DNA from: Subtercola boreus
Lineage (GTDB): Bacteria; Actinomycetota; Actinomycetes; Actinomycetales; Microbacteriaceae
DNA: 64,000 nt
Assembly (NCBI RefSeq): GCF_003399645.1
Contig: NZ_NBXD01000024.1
Location: forward strand, 213,044-277,043
Direction: 5' to 3'
Made by a program: the position numbers and the translations under genes. Of this stretch, positions 40,714 to 48,383 are shown in pieces. How positions within the stretch are numbered: the first letter of the stretch is position 1; each line of letters starts with the position of its first letter. The notes below the pieces were generated by a model. The model worked only from the letters and a program-made list of their open reading frames with translations, was not told the origin of the DNA and made no database searches.

Positions 40714-40902
40714 GGAAATAACCTCCGTGGACCCCGTCGGGTCAGTACTGGGTTTAATTTGGTTGAGAACTCGCCAGACTCTTCGTTAGAACTTAATGGG
40801 AGAGTTCCAGAGTGATGCTGCGGTTTCGTCTGACGAAGAAGATTCTGCAGCGCGAGCCAACCGCAATATGAAGGCATAGGAGTACTGGGAGCGCAAAGAA
40901 CA

Positions 40903-40931
40903 ACTATATGCCGCTGTGGGGCCTTTGTCTA
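40903..40931 (-). promoter_or_regulatory. promoter of rpoBC
   Basis: Minus-strand TAGACA (40926-40931), a 17-nt spacer and TATAGT (40903-40908) each match consensus at five of six positions. Transcription would start near 40896, with a leader of about 180 nt. The rest of the gap to 41157 is a C/T-rich stretch (40970-41110) with no coding signal. Confidence 0.75.
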
Positions 40932-41157
40932 CTCGAATCTTGACCATTTTCTCCCTCTGCGGTATAACCGCCCCTCCCCCGCCCACTACTGCTACTCCCA
41001 CTCCCCTCCCCACCCACTCTTCGCCCTCCCACTGCCCCACCCCTCCGCCGCCCCGCTCCGCGCTCCCGGTTGCCGCCCTGTTCGCCCAGCCCTCCCGGTT
41101 GCCGCACCCGTTTCCGGCCATCCCCTCGCGCAACTCAGGAGATGTGGAGCGCCGCGC

Positions 41158-42171
41158 TCAAGGCGTCGCTCCCTTCTCGCTATTCCTGAATTGCGCGGAT
41201 TTCTTCCTGAATTGCGCAGTGGACGGCGTAGCAGACGCCTGTGTCGCGGACGGCGGCACGGCTGAGCTCGGGGCCGGGACTGGGCGGTCAGACATCCGCC
41301 ACCGGTGCCGGCGACGACGAACGGCCTCCACGATGACGCCCTCGATCTCGGGCCAGCGGTACATAACGTGCGCGTAGGTCAGACGAAGCCGGTCGAAACC
41401 GTCGCGAAAGAGCACGAGGTCGCGCTCCCTGTCGGATGCGAAGGCCTCGCGCGAGTCGTGGTGCTCCCTGCCGTCGACCTCGATCACGAGCCGATCACCG
41501 ACGAGCAGGTCGACCCGACCCACTCCGCGGTGCCTGACCTGCGTGCGGACGCTGATACCGAGACTCCGCAGACGCAGCCGCACCAGCGTCTCGATTCCTG
41601 ACTCGCTTTCGGGGTCGGCGCGGCTCAGCGCCGAGCGATAACGGGCGGGCAGGCCTTCGAAAAGGCGACCGAGCGACGCCAGCGTGACGCCATCGACTTT
41701 CAGGTGCAGAGCTGAGTCAATGAGCACGATGGCCATCTCATCGGGGAGACATTCGAGTGACTGCTGCAATATGACCGGCACACTTTCAATCGATCGCGAC
41801 GGCGATGCGCGTGACCGCGACCAATGGATGCACACCGGGCGCAGCGGCGCGCGGGATGCGCCGGGGTCGGGTCGTCTCAACCGCGAGGCGTTCTGCGGCA
41901 CAGACACGTGCAGTCGGTCATCAGGTGGAACCCACAATCCGTAGAGCGCCGCTGCGGACGTTGCGGTCAGCGCCCCTCCGACCCTCACCGCCGCGACAAT
42001 GTCGGGGTGAGCATCCTGAGCCCGATACCAGCCTCGACGCACGCGGGCGATCGAACCGTCCTTGAGCAATGCCTCGATGTCACTGCGCCCGAGGCCGGCC
42101 GCGCGAAGTTCGGCGATGTGCTGAACTCGGCTGCCGAGCACGATGGACTGCGGAGATGATGTCGACGGCAT
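41158..42171 (-). CDS. AbiEi-like N-terminus plus DUF559 (Vsr-like) nuclease domain protein
   Basis: A 337-residue protein. Residues 10-55 resemble an AbiEi-type winged helix (LRAAGLGRSDIEALLKDGSIARVRRGWYRA), and the middle contains LTATSAAALYGLW. Residues 205-295 form a DUF559 domain: ESGIETLVRLRLRSLG, then GRVDLLVGDRLVIEVDGREHH with the D..E.D.H pattern of Vsr-like nucleases. Second gene of this type in the window. The last 20 or so residues are encoded by two copies of a 14-bp repeat (AQFRKKSAQFRNSEKGATP) and are probably not part of the fold. The ATG at 42171 begins MPSTSSPQSIVL. Confidence 0.75.
   Translation of the reverse strand: MPSTSSPQSIVLGSRVQHIAELRAAGLGRSDIEALLKDGSIARVRRGWYRAQDAHPDIVAAVRVGGALTATSAAALYGLWVPPDDRLHVSVPQNASRLRRPDPGASRAPLRPVCIHWSRSRASPSRSIESVPVILQQSLECLPDEMAIVLIDSALHLKVDGVTLASLGRLFEGLPARYRSALSRADPESESGIETLVRLRLRSLGISVRTQVRHRGVGRVDLLVGDRLVIEVDGREHHDSREAFASDRERDLVLFRDGFDRLRLTYAHVMYRWPEIEGVIVEAVRRRRHRWRMSDRPVPAPSSAVPPSATQASATPSTAQFRKKSAQFRNSEKGATP
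41183..41217. repeat. two direct copies of TTCCTGAATTGCGC
   Basis: Copies at 41183-41196 and 41204-41217, inside the 3' end of the DUF559 gene. On the gene's strand each reads GCGCAATTCAGGAA and encodes the A-Q-F-R element. Confidence 0.85.
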
Positions 42172-42280
42172 GACGCAACACTGACGGCTCGATCGGCCTG
42201 AGTCGGCTGCCGAGGCCGATCTGTGGAGAGATGCGTGCACGTTCCGATTGTGGAGGACTGGTGCCACGGCGGACGGCGCC

Positions 42281-42369
42281 GCGCAATTCAGGACTTTCTA
42301 GCGCCATGCAGGAGATTGCAGGCGCCATGGTCGCTGGAGGCGTATCGCGCCACACTTCCTGAATTGAGC
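42281..42369. repeat. inverted copies of the same 14-bp repeat upstream of the DUF559 gene
   Basis: GCGCAATTCAGGA at 42281-42293 (13 of 14 bases) and TTCCTGAATTGAGC at 42356-42369 (one mismatch) face each other about 110 bp upstream of the gene start. Between them GCGCCATG occurs twice. The gap 42172-42490 otherwise holds only G-rich sequence. Confidence 0.8.
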
Positions 42370-42410
42370 GGCGGGGGGCGGCGGGCGGCGTGCGTGCGGC
42401 GGCGGAGGGG

Positions 42411-42471
42411 GTGGGGGGCGTGGTGAGCAGGAGTGGGGTGGGGGTGGGGGGCGTGGTGAGCAGGAGTGGGG
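42411..42471. repeat. 33-bp G-rich tandem duplication
   Basis: A 28-bp segment starting GTGGGGGGCGTGGTGAGCAG occurs at 42411-42438 and again at 42444-42471. Together with the surrounding G runs it lies directly before the promoter of the next gene. Confidence 0.75.
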
Positions 42472-42478
42472 CGCCGGT

Positions 42479-42490
42479 TAGGGTCGGAGG
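42479..42490 (+). promoter_or_regulatory. -10 box of a leaderless transcript
   Basis: TAGGGT at 42479-42484 is 6 nt before the GTG start at 42491. No -35 is recognisable in the G-rich upstream sequence. Confidence 0.5.
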
Positions 42491-43486
42491 GTGAGTGAGC
42501 GACAGAGCAGGCGGCGTGCGGGCGGGACCGGTAGCGGGGGTGGCGCAGGCGGGAGCGGCAGCGGGCGCGGTGCGGGCAGGGGCGGTGCGGGCGGGGGCGG
42601 AGCCCACGGCGGGGGGGCGCCGGGCGAGCACCCGAGCGTGACGTTGGCGAACGGGATGCGGGCGGTGGTGGAGGCCGATCGGCATCAGCCGGGGGCGTTC
42701 ACGCTGGTGGTCGACGGGACGCCTCAGTCGCATGTGGCGCTGGAGGATCCGACCTACCTGGCGTTCGAGTATGTGCGGCGCATCGGGCACGGGATCGACC
42801 TGGTTGCGCCCGAGGGCGAGCCGATCACGGCGCTGCACCTCGGGGGCGGGGCGTTCACGCTGCCACGGTACGTCGCTGCGACGAGGCCCGGTTCGAGGCA
42901 GCAGGTCGTCGAACTCGAGTCGGGGCTGGTCGACTTCGTGCGGGAGCAGCTTCCGCTGCCGAAGGAGGCGTCGATCCGGGTGCGGCACGGCGATGCGCGC
43001 GAGGTGCTGGCGAAGCTTCCGCACGGGTTGAGGGGCACCGTCGACGTTCTCGTGGTGGATGTGTTCTCCGGCGCCCGCACCCCGGCGCATGTGACCAGTG
43101 TCGAGTTCTACAGGCTGGCATCCGCCCTGCTGGGCCCCACGGGTATCCTCACCGCCAACGTCGCCGATGGCGCAGGGCTCGCCTTTGCCCGCAGCCAGGC
43201 CGCCACACTCGCCGCGGTGTTCGCGCACGTCGCACTCGTGGTCGACCCGCAGGTGCTGAAGTCGCGCCGATTCGGCAACGTGGTGATGTTCGCCTCGGAT
43301 GCTCCCCTGCCCTTCGACCGCCTGCCCCGGCTCGTGGCGAGCGACCCGACCCCGGCCAAGGTCGTCGACGGCGCCGAACTGCGGGCGTTCATCCAGAGCG
43401 CCGCGGTCGTGACGGACCAGACCGCCGTGCCCTCGCCGCCGCCGGCTCGCAGCATCTTTCAAGTGAAGCCGGGCAGTCTGGGCTGA
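42491..43486 (+). CDS. spermidine-synthase-like protein, copy 2
   Basis: A 331-residue protein. The first 45 or so residues are Gly/Arg-rich low complexity. The remainder is a SAM-fold domain closely related to the gene at 30008-30817: DGTPQSHVALEDP, ITALHLGGGAFTLPRYVAATRPG, VVELESGLVDFVREQLPLP and VDVLVVDVFSGARTPAHVTSVEF. The acidic DVFSG element corresponds to the aspartate region of spermidine synthases. The GTG at 42491 sits right after a -10 box, which favours this start. It shares one base with the PQQ dehydrogenase gene, so the two are probably cotranscribed. Confidence 0.8.
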   Translation: MSERQSRRRAGGTGSGGGAGGSGSGRGAGRGGAGGGGAHGGGAPGEHPSVTLANGMRAVVEADRHQPGAFTLVVDGTPQSHVALEDPTYLAFEYVRRIGHGIDLVAPEGEPITALHLGGGAFTLPRYVAATRPGSRQQVVELESGLVDFVREQLPLPKEASIRVRHGDAREVLAKLPHGLRGTVDVLVVDVFSGARTPAHVTSVEFYRLASALLGPTGILTANVADGAGLAFARSQAATLAAVFAHVALVVDPQVLKSRRFGNVVMFASDAPLPFDRLPRLVASDPTPAKVVDGAELRAFIQSAAVVTDQTAVPSPPPARSIFQVKPGSLG

Positions 43487-44799
43487 TGACGAGACGCGCG
43501 GGACGGGCCGGCAGCACAGGCAGGGCGGGCGCGGGCGCGGCCTTGGGTGCGGCGGGGTTCGGTGTGGCGCTGCTGCTGGCGGTGAGTGGATGCACGGGGT
43601 CCGACTCGGAGACGAGAGGCCCTGTCGCGGCCACTGCAGCGCCCAGCACGACGGCGCCCCCGGCGACGGAATCCGCCCCGACGACAGCTGCGCCGGCACC
43701 CGCGGATAAAGCGCCGGGCGCCGCGCCCCTGACGGGCGCGTTCCACCCCACCGGCGACCCCGCGACCGTGGCCGACGAGCTCGATGCGCCGTGGTCGATC
43801 GTGACGTTGGCCGACGGCACGGTTCTCGTCGACGAGCGCAACACAGGAGCCATCAAGGAGATCCGCGCCGATGGCAGCGCCGGTGCGATCGGTACGGTGC
43901 CGGGCGTCGCCGCAGCGGGCGAGGGCGGCCTGCTGGGGCTCGCCGCATACGTCGACAACACCGGGGTGGTGGGCGCCGCGAGCGGGGGAACCGCTCCCAC
44001 CTACCTGTATGCGTACCTCACGACGGCGAGCGACAACCGCGTCGTGCGCATGGAGCTCGCAGGCGGGCCCGGTGCCTTCACCCTCGGCCAGGCGTACGAC
44101 GTGCTCACGGGCATCCCGAAGGCCTCGAACCACAACGGCGGGCGCATCCTGTTCGGGCCCGACGGGATGCTCTACATCACCGCCGGCGACGCGAACCAGT
44201 CCTCGAACGCGCAGCGGGTGGAGTCCCTGTCGGGCAAGATCCTGCGCGTGACACCGACCGGCGCGGTGCCGGGCGACAACCCGTTCCCGGGCTCTCCCGT
44301 GTACAGCATCGGGCACCGCAATCCGCAGGGCATGGCCTGGAGCGCCGACGGCACGATGTACGCCGCCGAGTTCGGCCAGAACACGTGGGACGAGTTGAAC
44401 GTCATCACGCCGGGTGCGAATTACGGATGGCCGACGGTCGAGGGGCTCGGCGACGGTGAGGCGGGTGCGACCGCGAACGGCGTCACCAACCCCATCGTGC
44501 AGTGGTCGACCGACGAGGCGAGCCCGAGCGGGCTCGCGATGGTCGGCGACACCCTCTTCATGGCGGCGCTCGGCGGCGAACGCATTTGGAGCATCACGGT
44601 CGCGGGCGACGGGGCGAGCCAGACCGCACCCGCGGTGAAGGACTTTCTCGTCGACTCCCTGGGGCGTATCCGGGACGTCTCTGCGACCGCCGACGGCTCC
44701 GGGCTGCTGCTGCTCAGCAACAACACGGATGGTCGGGGTTCCGCCCGAGCCGGAGACGACCGACTGGCCCGTGTTGCTCTCGGGGCGGGCGCATCCTGA
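43486..44799 (+). CDS. PQQ-dependent sugar dehydrogenase-like lipoprotein
   Basis: A 437-residue exported protein. The signal peptide ends in a lipobox (LLLAVSGC, lipidated C36), followed by a 40-residue Ala/Thr/Pro stalk. The remaining part is a six-bladed propeller of the soluble aldose dehydrogenase type: DAPWSIVTLADGTVLVDER, GEGGLLGLA, HNGGRILFGPDGMLYITAGDA, YSIGHRNPQGMAW and GENYGWP-like GANYGWPTVEG. These match the Glucose/sorbosone dehydrogenase pattern. Its stop-start junction with the upstream gene is TGATG. Confidence 0.88.
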   Translation: MTRRAGRAGSTGRAGAGAALGAAGFGVALLLAVSGCTGSDSETRGPVAATAAPSTTAPPATESAPTTAAPAPADKAPGAAPLTGAFHPTGDPATVADELDAPWSIVTLADGTVLVDERNTGAIKEIRADGSAGAIGTVPGVAAAGEGGLLGLAAYVDNTGVVGAASGGTAPTYLYAYLTTASDNRVVRMELAGGPGAFTLGQAYDVLTGIPKASNHNGGRILFGPDGMLYITAGDANQSSNAQRVESLSGKILRVTPTGAVPGDNPFPGSPVYSIGHRNPQGMAWSADGTMYAAEFGQNTWDELNVITPGANYGWPTVEGLGDGEAGATANGVTNPIVQWSTDEASPSGLAMVGDTLFMAALGGERIWSITVAGDGASQTAPAVKDFLVDSLGRIRDVSATADGSGLLLLSNNTDGRGSARAGDDRLARVALGAGAS

Positions 44800-44839
44800 G
44801 CCGTAAGCTGGAAGACGACCGAACCAGGAGCGTCAACCC

Positions 44840-45352
44840 TTGAGCATCATCACCGGCTACGACCCGAAGACCCTGCGTGAGACCGTCGATGTGGCAGCAG
44901 CAGAGAAGCGGCTCTCCGAACTCGGAACGCTGCGCAGCCTGTCGGCCCTGAACGAGAAACTGAGTCTGCTGCGCCTGCTCGGGCGGCTCGACGAAGCGTG
45001 GGACATCGCGAACGAGGCCCTGCGCCAGGCCCGGTTCTCGGGCGATCGGGAGCAGGGGCTGGCAGCCCGCATCCGTCGTGCGCAGGTTCAGCAGTACCAG
45101 GGGAAGCTCGTGCCGGCGCTGACCGACCTCACGATCTGCGCCGAGGAGGCGAGGGGCCACGAGTGGACGACGCTCGAGGCGACTGCTCTGCACAATCGCG
45201 GCCGTGTGCTGTTCGACCAGCGTGAGTACCGGGAGGCGCTGGCCGACTTCAAGGCAGCGGTGGTGCTGTGGGAGAAGTCGGGCGCCTCGATGGACCAGCT
45301 CGAGAGCTCGCTGATCGCGATCGGCGTGGCCGAGGCGTTCCTCGGCAAGTAG
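44840..45352 (+). CDS. tetratricopeptide-repeat protein
   Basis: A 170-residue, wholly helical protein with three or four TPR-like units, including ALNEKLSLLRLLGRLDEAWDIANEALRQA and ALHNRGRVLFDQREYREALADFKAAVVLWEKSG. Such proteins act as protein-binding scaffolds; the partner is unknown. The start is TTG at 44840 with AGGAG 8 nt before it. A TAAGCT box at 44804-44809 could be the -10, giving a leader of about 25 nt. Confidence 0.8.
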   Translation: MSIITGYDPKTLRETVDVAAAEKRLSELGTLRSLSALNEKLSLLRLLGRLDEAWDIANEALRQARFSGDREQGLAARIRRAQVQQYQGKLVPALTDLTICAEEARGHEWTTLEATALHNRGRVLFDQREYREALADFKAAVVLWEKSGASMDQLESSLIAIGVAEAFLGK

Positions 45353-45359
45353 GGCCGCG

Positions 45360-45432
45360 CAGTGTCGGCCTGTTGACCGCACAGTGTCGGCAACGCAGTG
45401 TCGGCCACGCAGTGTCGACTGCCCAGTGTCGG
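45360..45432. repeat. five copies of CAGTGTCGG between two genes
   Basis: Copies at 45360-45368, 45382-45390, 45396-45404, 45410-45418 (last base A) and 45424-45432, at irregular 14-22 bp spacing, fill the gap between the TPR gene stop and the promoter of the SprT-like gene. All are in the same orientation. Confidence 0.85.
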
Positions 45433-45442
45433 TGCAGTGACT

Positions 45443-45454
45443 TAGGCTCGAACC
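45443..45454 (+). promoter_or_regulatory. -10 box of a leaderless transcript
   Basis: TAGGCT at 45443-45448 is 6 nt before the GTG at 45455. The -35 position falls within the CAGTGTCGG repeat array. Confidence 0.5.
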
Positions 45455-45946
45455 GTGGCTGACCTGCACCGCGTACGAACCTGGGCGAACGCCCTCATCG
45501 CCCTCCACCTCGATGAGGCGGTGTGGAGTTTCGGCTTCGACAACGCCAAGACGCGCGCGGGCCTCTGCAACTACACCGAGAAGCGAATCACGGTGTCACG
45601 GCACCTGGCGGCGCGATACGAAGACGACGAGATCCACCAGGTTCTGCTGCACGAGATCGCCCACGCGGTCGCGGGGTCCCGTGCCGGGCACGGCCCCACC
45701 TGGCGGGCGGTGGGCAAAGACCTCGGCTACGAGGGAAAGCGCCTGCACCAGGGCGCGATCGCCGACGAACTGGCGCCGTGGATGGGCACCTGCCCGAACG
45801 GACACCTGCACTACCGTTACCGGAAGCCGGCGCGGGTTCTGGCGTGCGGAGCATGCTCACGGCGCTTCGACCGCGCGTTCGTGATCAGCTGGGAGCGCCG
45901 CGAGGTTCCGGCCGCACCGAGGCGGCTGGCCGGAACCCAGGCGTAG
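45455..45946 (+). CDS. SprT-like zinc metalloprotease domain protein
   Basis: A 163-residue protein with the HEIAH active site (H66, E67, H70) and a third ligand candidate, H79, in SRAGHGPTW. This HExxH-(8)-H arrangement is that of SprT/Spartan-type proteases. The C-terminal part has a zinc-ribbon pattern (GTCPNGHLHYRYRK then LACGACSRRFD). It starts with GTG. In eukaryotes Spartan degrades DNA-protein crosslinks; the bacterial role is not established. Confidence 0.85.
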   Translation: MADLHRVRTWANALIALHLDEAVWSFGFDNAKTRAGLCNYTEKRITVSRHLAARYEDDEIHQVLLHEIAHAVAGSRAGHGPTWRAVGKDLGYEGKRLHQGAIADELAPWMGTCPNGHLHYRYRKPARVLACGACSRRFDRAFVISWERREVPAAPRRLAGTQA

Positions 45947-45949
45947 ACG

Positions 45950-46034
45950 CTGCTACGCGGTGGCGTCTACTACTCGGTGACGTCTACTACTCGGTGACGT
46001 CTGCTACGCGGTGACGTCTACTACTCGGTGACGT
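45950..46034. repeat. five 17-bp tandem repeats at the sprT-like/DUF427 junction
   Basis: Units at 45950, 45967, 45984, 46001 and 46018 follow the consensus CTACTACTCGGTGACGT; units 1 and 4 carry CTGCTACGCGG. The fifth unit covers the last codons and stop of the DUF427 gene (VTE-stop). The array thus looks like repeated copying of that gene's 3' end into the convergent gap. Confidence 0.9.
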
Positions 46035-46323
46035 TCACTTCTTTCCAGAACGCGACGTAGTCGCTGAAGTCCTTGCCGACACGCTTGATGCCTGACTCGT
46101 AGGGTGTCGGGTAGCTCCACGCGCGGTCTTTCAGCGTCTCGTCGCCGGCCTTGACGCTGAAGTACTGGCACGCACCCTTCCACGGGCAGGTGTAGGGCGT
46201 CGGGCTAGAGACGAGGTACTCGCTCTTCACGCTGGCGGGCGGGAAGTACCAGTTGCCCTCGATCGCGATGAGGTCTTCCTTCGGAGCCTCGGCGATGACG
46301 GTTCCGTTGATGACTGCTTTCAT
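46021..46323 (-). CDS. DUF427 domain protein
   Basis: A 100-residue protein with the DUF427 pattern: [45 protein letters not shown] and AWSYPTPYESGIKRVGKDFSDYVAFWKEV. The biochemical function is unknown. The ATG at 46323 has GGGAG 7-8 nt upstream; an open frame further upstream overlaps the next gene and is not real. The stop codon lies in a tandem-repeat array. Confidence 0.92.
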   Translation of the reverse strand: MKAVINGTVIAEAPKEDLIAIEGNWYFPPASVKSEYLVSSPTPYTCPWKGACQYFSVKAGDETLKDRAWSYPTPYESGIKRVGKDFSDYVAFWKEVNVTE

Positions 46324-46366
46324 GATGTCTCCCTCGAAGAGTTCGGCCCGGGTGCGGGCTGCTGGT

Positions 46367-46396
46367 CTATGCAACCACCGTCCTATGCAACCACCG
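46367..46396. repeat. duplicated 14-bp 3' end of the ComB-like gene
   Basis: CTATGCAACCACCG occurs at 46367-46380 and 46383-46396. The second copy contains the gene's own stop codon (46383-46385) and last codons; the first copy is downstream of it, including a second copy of the stop triplet. Confidence 0.85.
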
Positions 46397-46934
46397 GCGG
46401 CTGACAATCGATACCCGACGGCGCACCGGCCACGCCGGCGTCGACATCGCTCGCCGCCCCGACCACGTCGGCGTGGCCGGCCGCGATGAGTTCCCGCCCC
46501 GAGACCGAGGCCGTGAAAAGGTGCCCGACCGCCCGTTCGAGCGCGGTGAACGACGCGCAGGCGACCGCCGCCTCCGGGGAAGAGAAGTCGATTCCCCGGG
46601 CCGCGAGGGCGTCGATCACGGCTCCGGCGGCAAGGGTGTCTTCGGTGCTGTCGTGAGCGGCGATGACCGCCACCGAGACACGCACGCCGGCCTGGACCTG
46701 CTGGTCGAGCATCCAGTCGGCCGCCTGCGAGCGCGTGCGGAGGTCGGCGTGGATGACCGGCAGCCCCTCGATCGTGGGCACGACGGTCGGTTCGAAGGAG
46801 GTGTGCACGAGGGTCGGCAGCGCGTCGACCCAGATGACCACGTCGGCGTGCCGGGCGACGTCGTCGAGGGCGCCCGGCCCGCGACCGAAACGCACCTGGT
46901 AGGGGGTCTGGGCGACGACCGGTGGGATGTTCAC
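46383..46934 (-). CDS. 2-phosphosulfolactate phosphatase (ComB)-like protein
   Basis: A 183-residue protein. The pattern DVVIWVDALP, then STEDTLAAGAVIDALAARG, FSSPEAAVACASFTALERAV and ASGREL-like SVSGRELIAAGHADVVGAASDVD matches what I know of the ComB family of Mg2+-dependent acid phosphatases. True ComB acts in coenzyme M synthesis. No coenzyme M genes are nearby, and the usual IDVLRAT motif is here WVDALPT, so the substrate is uncertain. The ATG begins MNIPPVVAQTPYQVR. Confidence 0.7.
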   Translation of the reverse strand: MNIPPVVAQTPYQVRFGRGPGALDDVARHADVVIWVDALPTLVHTSFEPTVVPTIEGLPVIHADLRTRSQAADWMLDQQVQAGVRVSVAVIAAHDSTEDTLAAGAVIDALAARGIDFSSPEAAVACASFTALERAVGHLFTASVSGRELIAAGHADVVGAASDVDAGVAGAPSGIDCQPPVVA

Positions 46935-46983
46935 CCGACAATCGTAGCGACGTCAACCCGAGGCATCCGTTCGCCTACTGCGA

Positions 46984-46995
46984 CAGACTGGGTGC
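46984..46995 (+). promoter_or_regulatory. CAGACT -10 box of a leaderless transcript
   Basis: CAGACT (46984-46989), GGGTGC and then ATG at 46996. The same arrangement (CAGACT, GGGACG, ATG) precedes the cupin gene near 61700. Confidence 0.45.
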
Positions 46996-47517
46996 ATGAA
47001 GGTGATGCTGAAGTTGACGCTCGACTGTTCGGTGGATGCGGCGTGGCGGGCCCTGCAGAGTCCGGCCGTGTTCCGGGAGGTGTCGGCTCCGCTGCTCAGC
47101 GTGTCGTCGCTCGAGCCGGGCGGTTTTCGCACGACCTGGCCCGAGGGCGAGAACCGGGTCGAGATCGAGGCGTTCGGGCTGCTGCCGATGGGGCGGCAGG
47201 TGATCGACATCGATCGCACGCACACGCAGCATCCGGGGGTGCGCATCATCCACGACAAGGGGCACGCCGCCTCGGGTGCGCTGACGCTCGTGACGAAATG
47301 GGACCACCGGATGGCCGTGTCGGTCGACCCGTATGAACCGGCGAAGACGCTCTACCGCGACCGGTTGATCATCGGTGCCGGGGCACTGACACCGGCGATC
47401 TGGATGAGCATGTGGGCGTTCTGGCAGGTGCGCGGGGTGCGGCTGAAGCAACTGGCACCGACGTGGTCGTTCGAGCCGAAGCACGCGGCGCCGATGGCTG
47501 GCGAGGACACGGCCTGA
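46996..47517 (+). CDS. SRPBCC/START-fold protein
   Basis: A 173-residue protein. The N-terminal MKVMLKLTLDCSVDAAWRALQSPAVFREVSAPLL and the beta-strand alternation that follows suggest the SRPBCC (Bet v1-like) hydrophobic-ligand fold; the C-terminal helix is FWQVRGVRLKQLAPTW. Ligand unknown. Its stop and the next start share one base (TGATG), so it forms a two-gene operon with the DUF1684 gene. Confidence 0.7.
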   Translation: MKVMLKLTLDCSVDAAWRALQSPAVFREVSAPLLSVSSLEPGGFRTTWPEGENRVEIEAFGLLPMGRQVIDIDRTHTQHPGVRIIHDKGHAASGALTLVTKWDHRMAVSVDPYEPAKTLYRDRLIIGAGALTPAIWMSMWAFWQVRGVRLKQLAPTWSFEPKHAAPMAGEDTA

Positions 47518-48176
47518 TGGCCGATGCACGCACCGCGATCGAGACGGCCGACTGGCGGCGGCGGGTCTTCGACATCTACGCCGAGACACGGCGGCTCGCA
47601 GCGGGGCCCGGTACGGGGGTCGGGACAGACGCACCCTTGCCCGCCGTGGAGGCGCACACCTTCTGGAGGGCCTCGCGCAACGAGCTGTTCGACACGCATC
47701 CGCAGACCCCGCTCCTGCCGGAGGACCGGGCCGGGTTCGAGGGACTGCCGGTCGCCGAGTACGACCCCGCCTGGCGCTTCGAGGTCGAGCTGGTCGCCCC
47801 CGAGGAGCCGGCACGGTTCGATTTCGAGACCGGCACCGACGGCGTGGTTCCGTTCGAACTGGTCGGGCGGGCCGAAGTGCCCGAGGTGGGCACGCTCGAC
47901 GTGTGGCGCCTGCAGTCGTACGGCGGCGGGCTGTTCCTGCCGGTTCGGGATGCGCTTGCCGGGCGTCCGGGCGGCACCTACGGTGGCGGGCGGTACCTGC
48001 TCGACACCATCAAGGGGGCGTTCCTCGGCGAGGGAGCCGTGCCCGGGTCGCTCGTGCTGGACTTCAACTTCGCCTACAACCCGTCGTGCGCCTACGACCC
48101 GGCCTGGGCATGCCCGCTGGCGCCGCTCGGCAACCGGGTGGCGGCCGAGATCCCGGTGGGCGAGCTGTACCACTGA
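47517..48176 (+). CDS. DUF1684 family protein
   Basis: A 219-residue protein with the DUF1684 pattern: WRRRVFDIYAE near the N-terminus, FWRASRNELFDTHPQTPL, GGLFLPVRDALAGRPGGTYGGGRYLLDTIKG and LVLDFNFAYNPSCAYDPAWACPLAPLGNRV. The cysteines and DFN..YNPSC..D..W.CPLAP block are the family hallmark. The function is unknown. It is coupled to the SRPBCC gene. Confidence 0.9.
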   Translation: MADARTAIETADWRRRVFDIYAETRRLAAGPGTGVGTDAPLPAVEAHTFWRASRNELFDTHPQTPLLPEDRAGFEGLPVAEYDPAWRFEVELVAPEEPARFDFETGTDGVVPFELVGRAEVPEVGTLDVWRLQSYGGGLFLPVRDALAGRPGGTYGGGRYLLDTIKGAFLGEGAVPGSLVLDFNFAYNPSCAYDPAWACPLAPLGNRVAAEIPVGELYH

Positions 48177-48315
48177 GCCGGGGCAGCGCGCTGCTCCCCC
48201 GAGCCGCACCACAGGGCGACGATAGGCGCCTCGGGGCGCGGTGACTTCATAGGTTTCGCATAGCCACCGCCGAGACGGCGCATAGCGGGCACGCAGAGGC
48301 TGGGATGACATCATC

Positions 48316-48366
48316 CACCGTGCCTGTGCACGGTGCCCGAGTGCACCGTGCCTGTGCACGGTGCCC
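48316..48366. repeat. two direct copies of a palindromic CACCGTGCCTGTGCACGGTG unit
   Basis: The 23-bp unit at 48316-48338 recurs at 48344-48366 (28-bp period). Each copy contains perfect 7-bp arms, ACCGTGC and GCACGGT, around a 4-nt loop. They lie directly upstream of the glycosyltransferase ribosome binding site in the gap 48177-48383, which contains no gene. Confidence 0.85.
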
Positions 48367-48383
48367 CAGTGAGAGGCCAGCCC

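Noticed and set aside
40786..41133. A 115-codon minus-strand frame upstream of rpoB
   Set aside because: It includes the rpoB promoter and leader, has Gly/Glu low complexity from the C/T-rich stretch, and lacks a recognisable domain.
45950..46034. Possible CRISPR array
   Set aside because: The 17-bp units are directly adjacent with no spacers, and no cas genes are present.
46383..46934. Isochorismatase-like hydrolase
   Set aside because: The D/K/C catalytic pattern of isochorismatases is not present; the EDTLAAGAVIDAL and GREL segments fit the ComB family better.
46324..46956. N-terminal extension of the DUF427 frame of about 210 codons
   Set aside because: It overlaps the ComB-like gene in another frame, is Arg/Pro/Gly-rich, and the DUF427 fold starts at the ATG 46323 with its own ribosome binding site.
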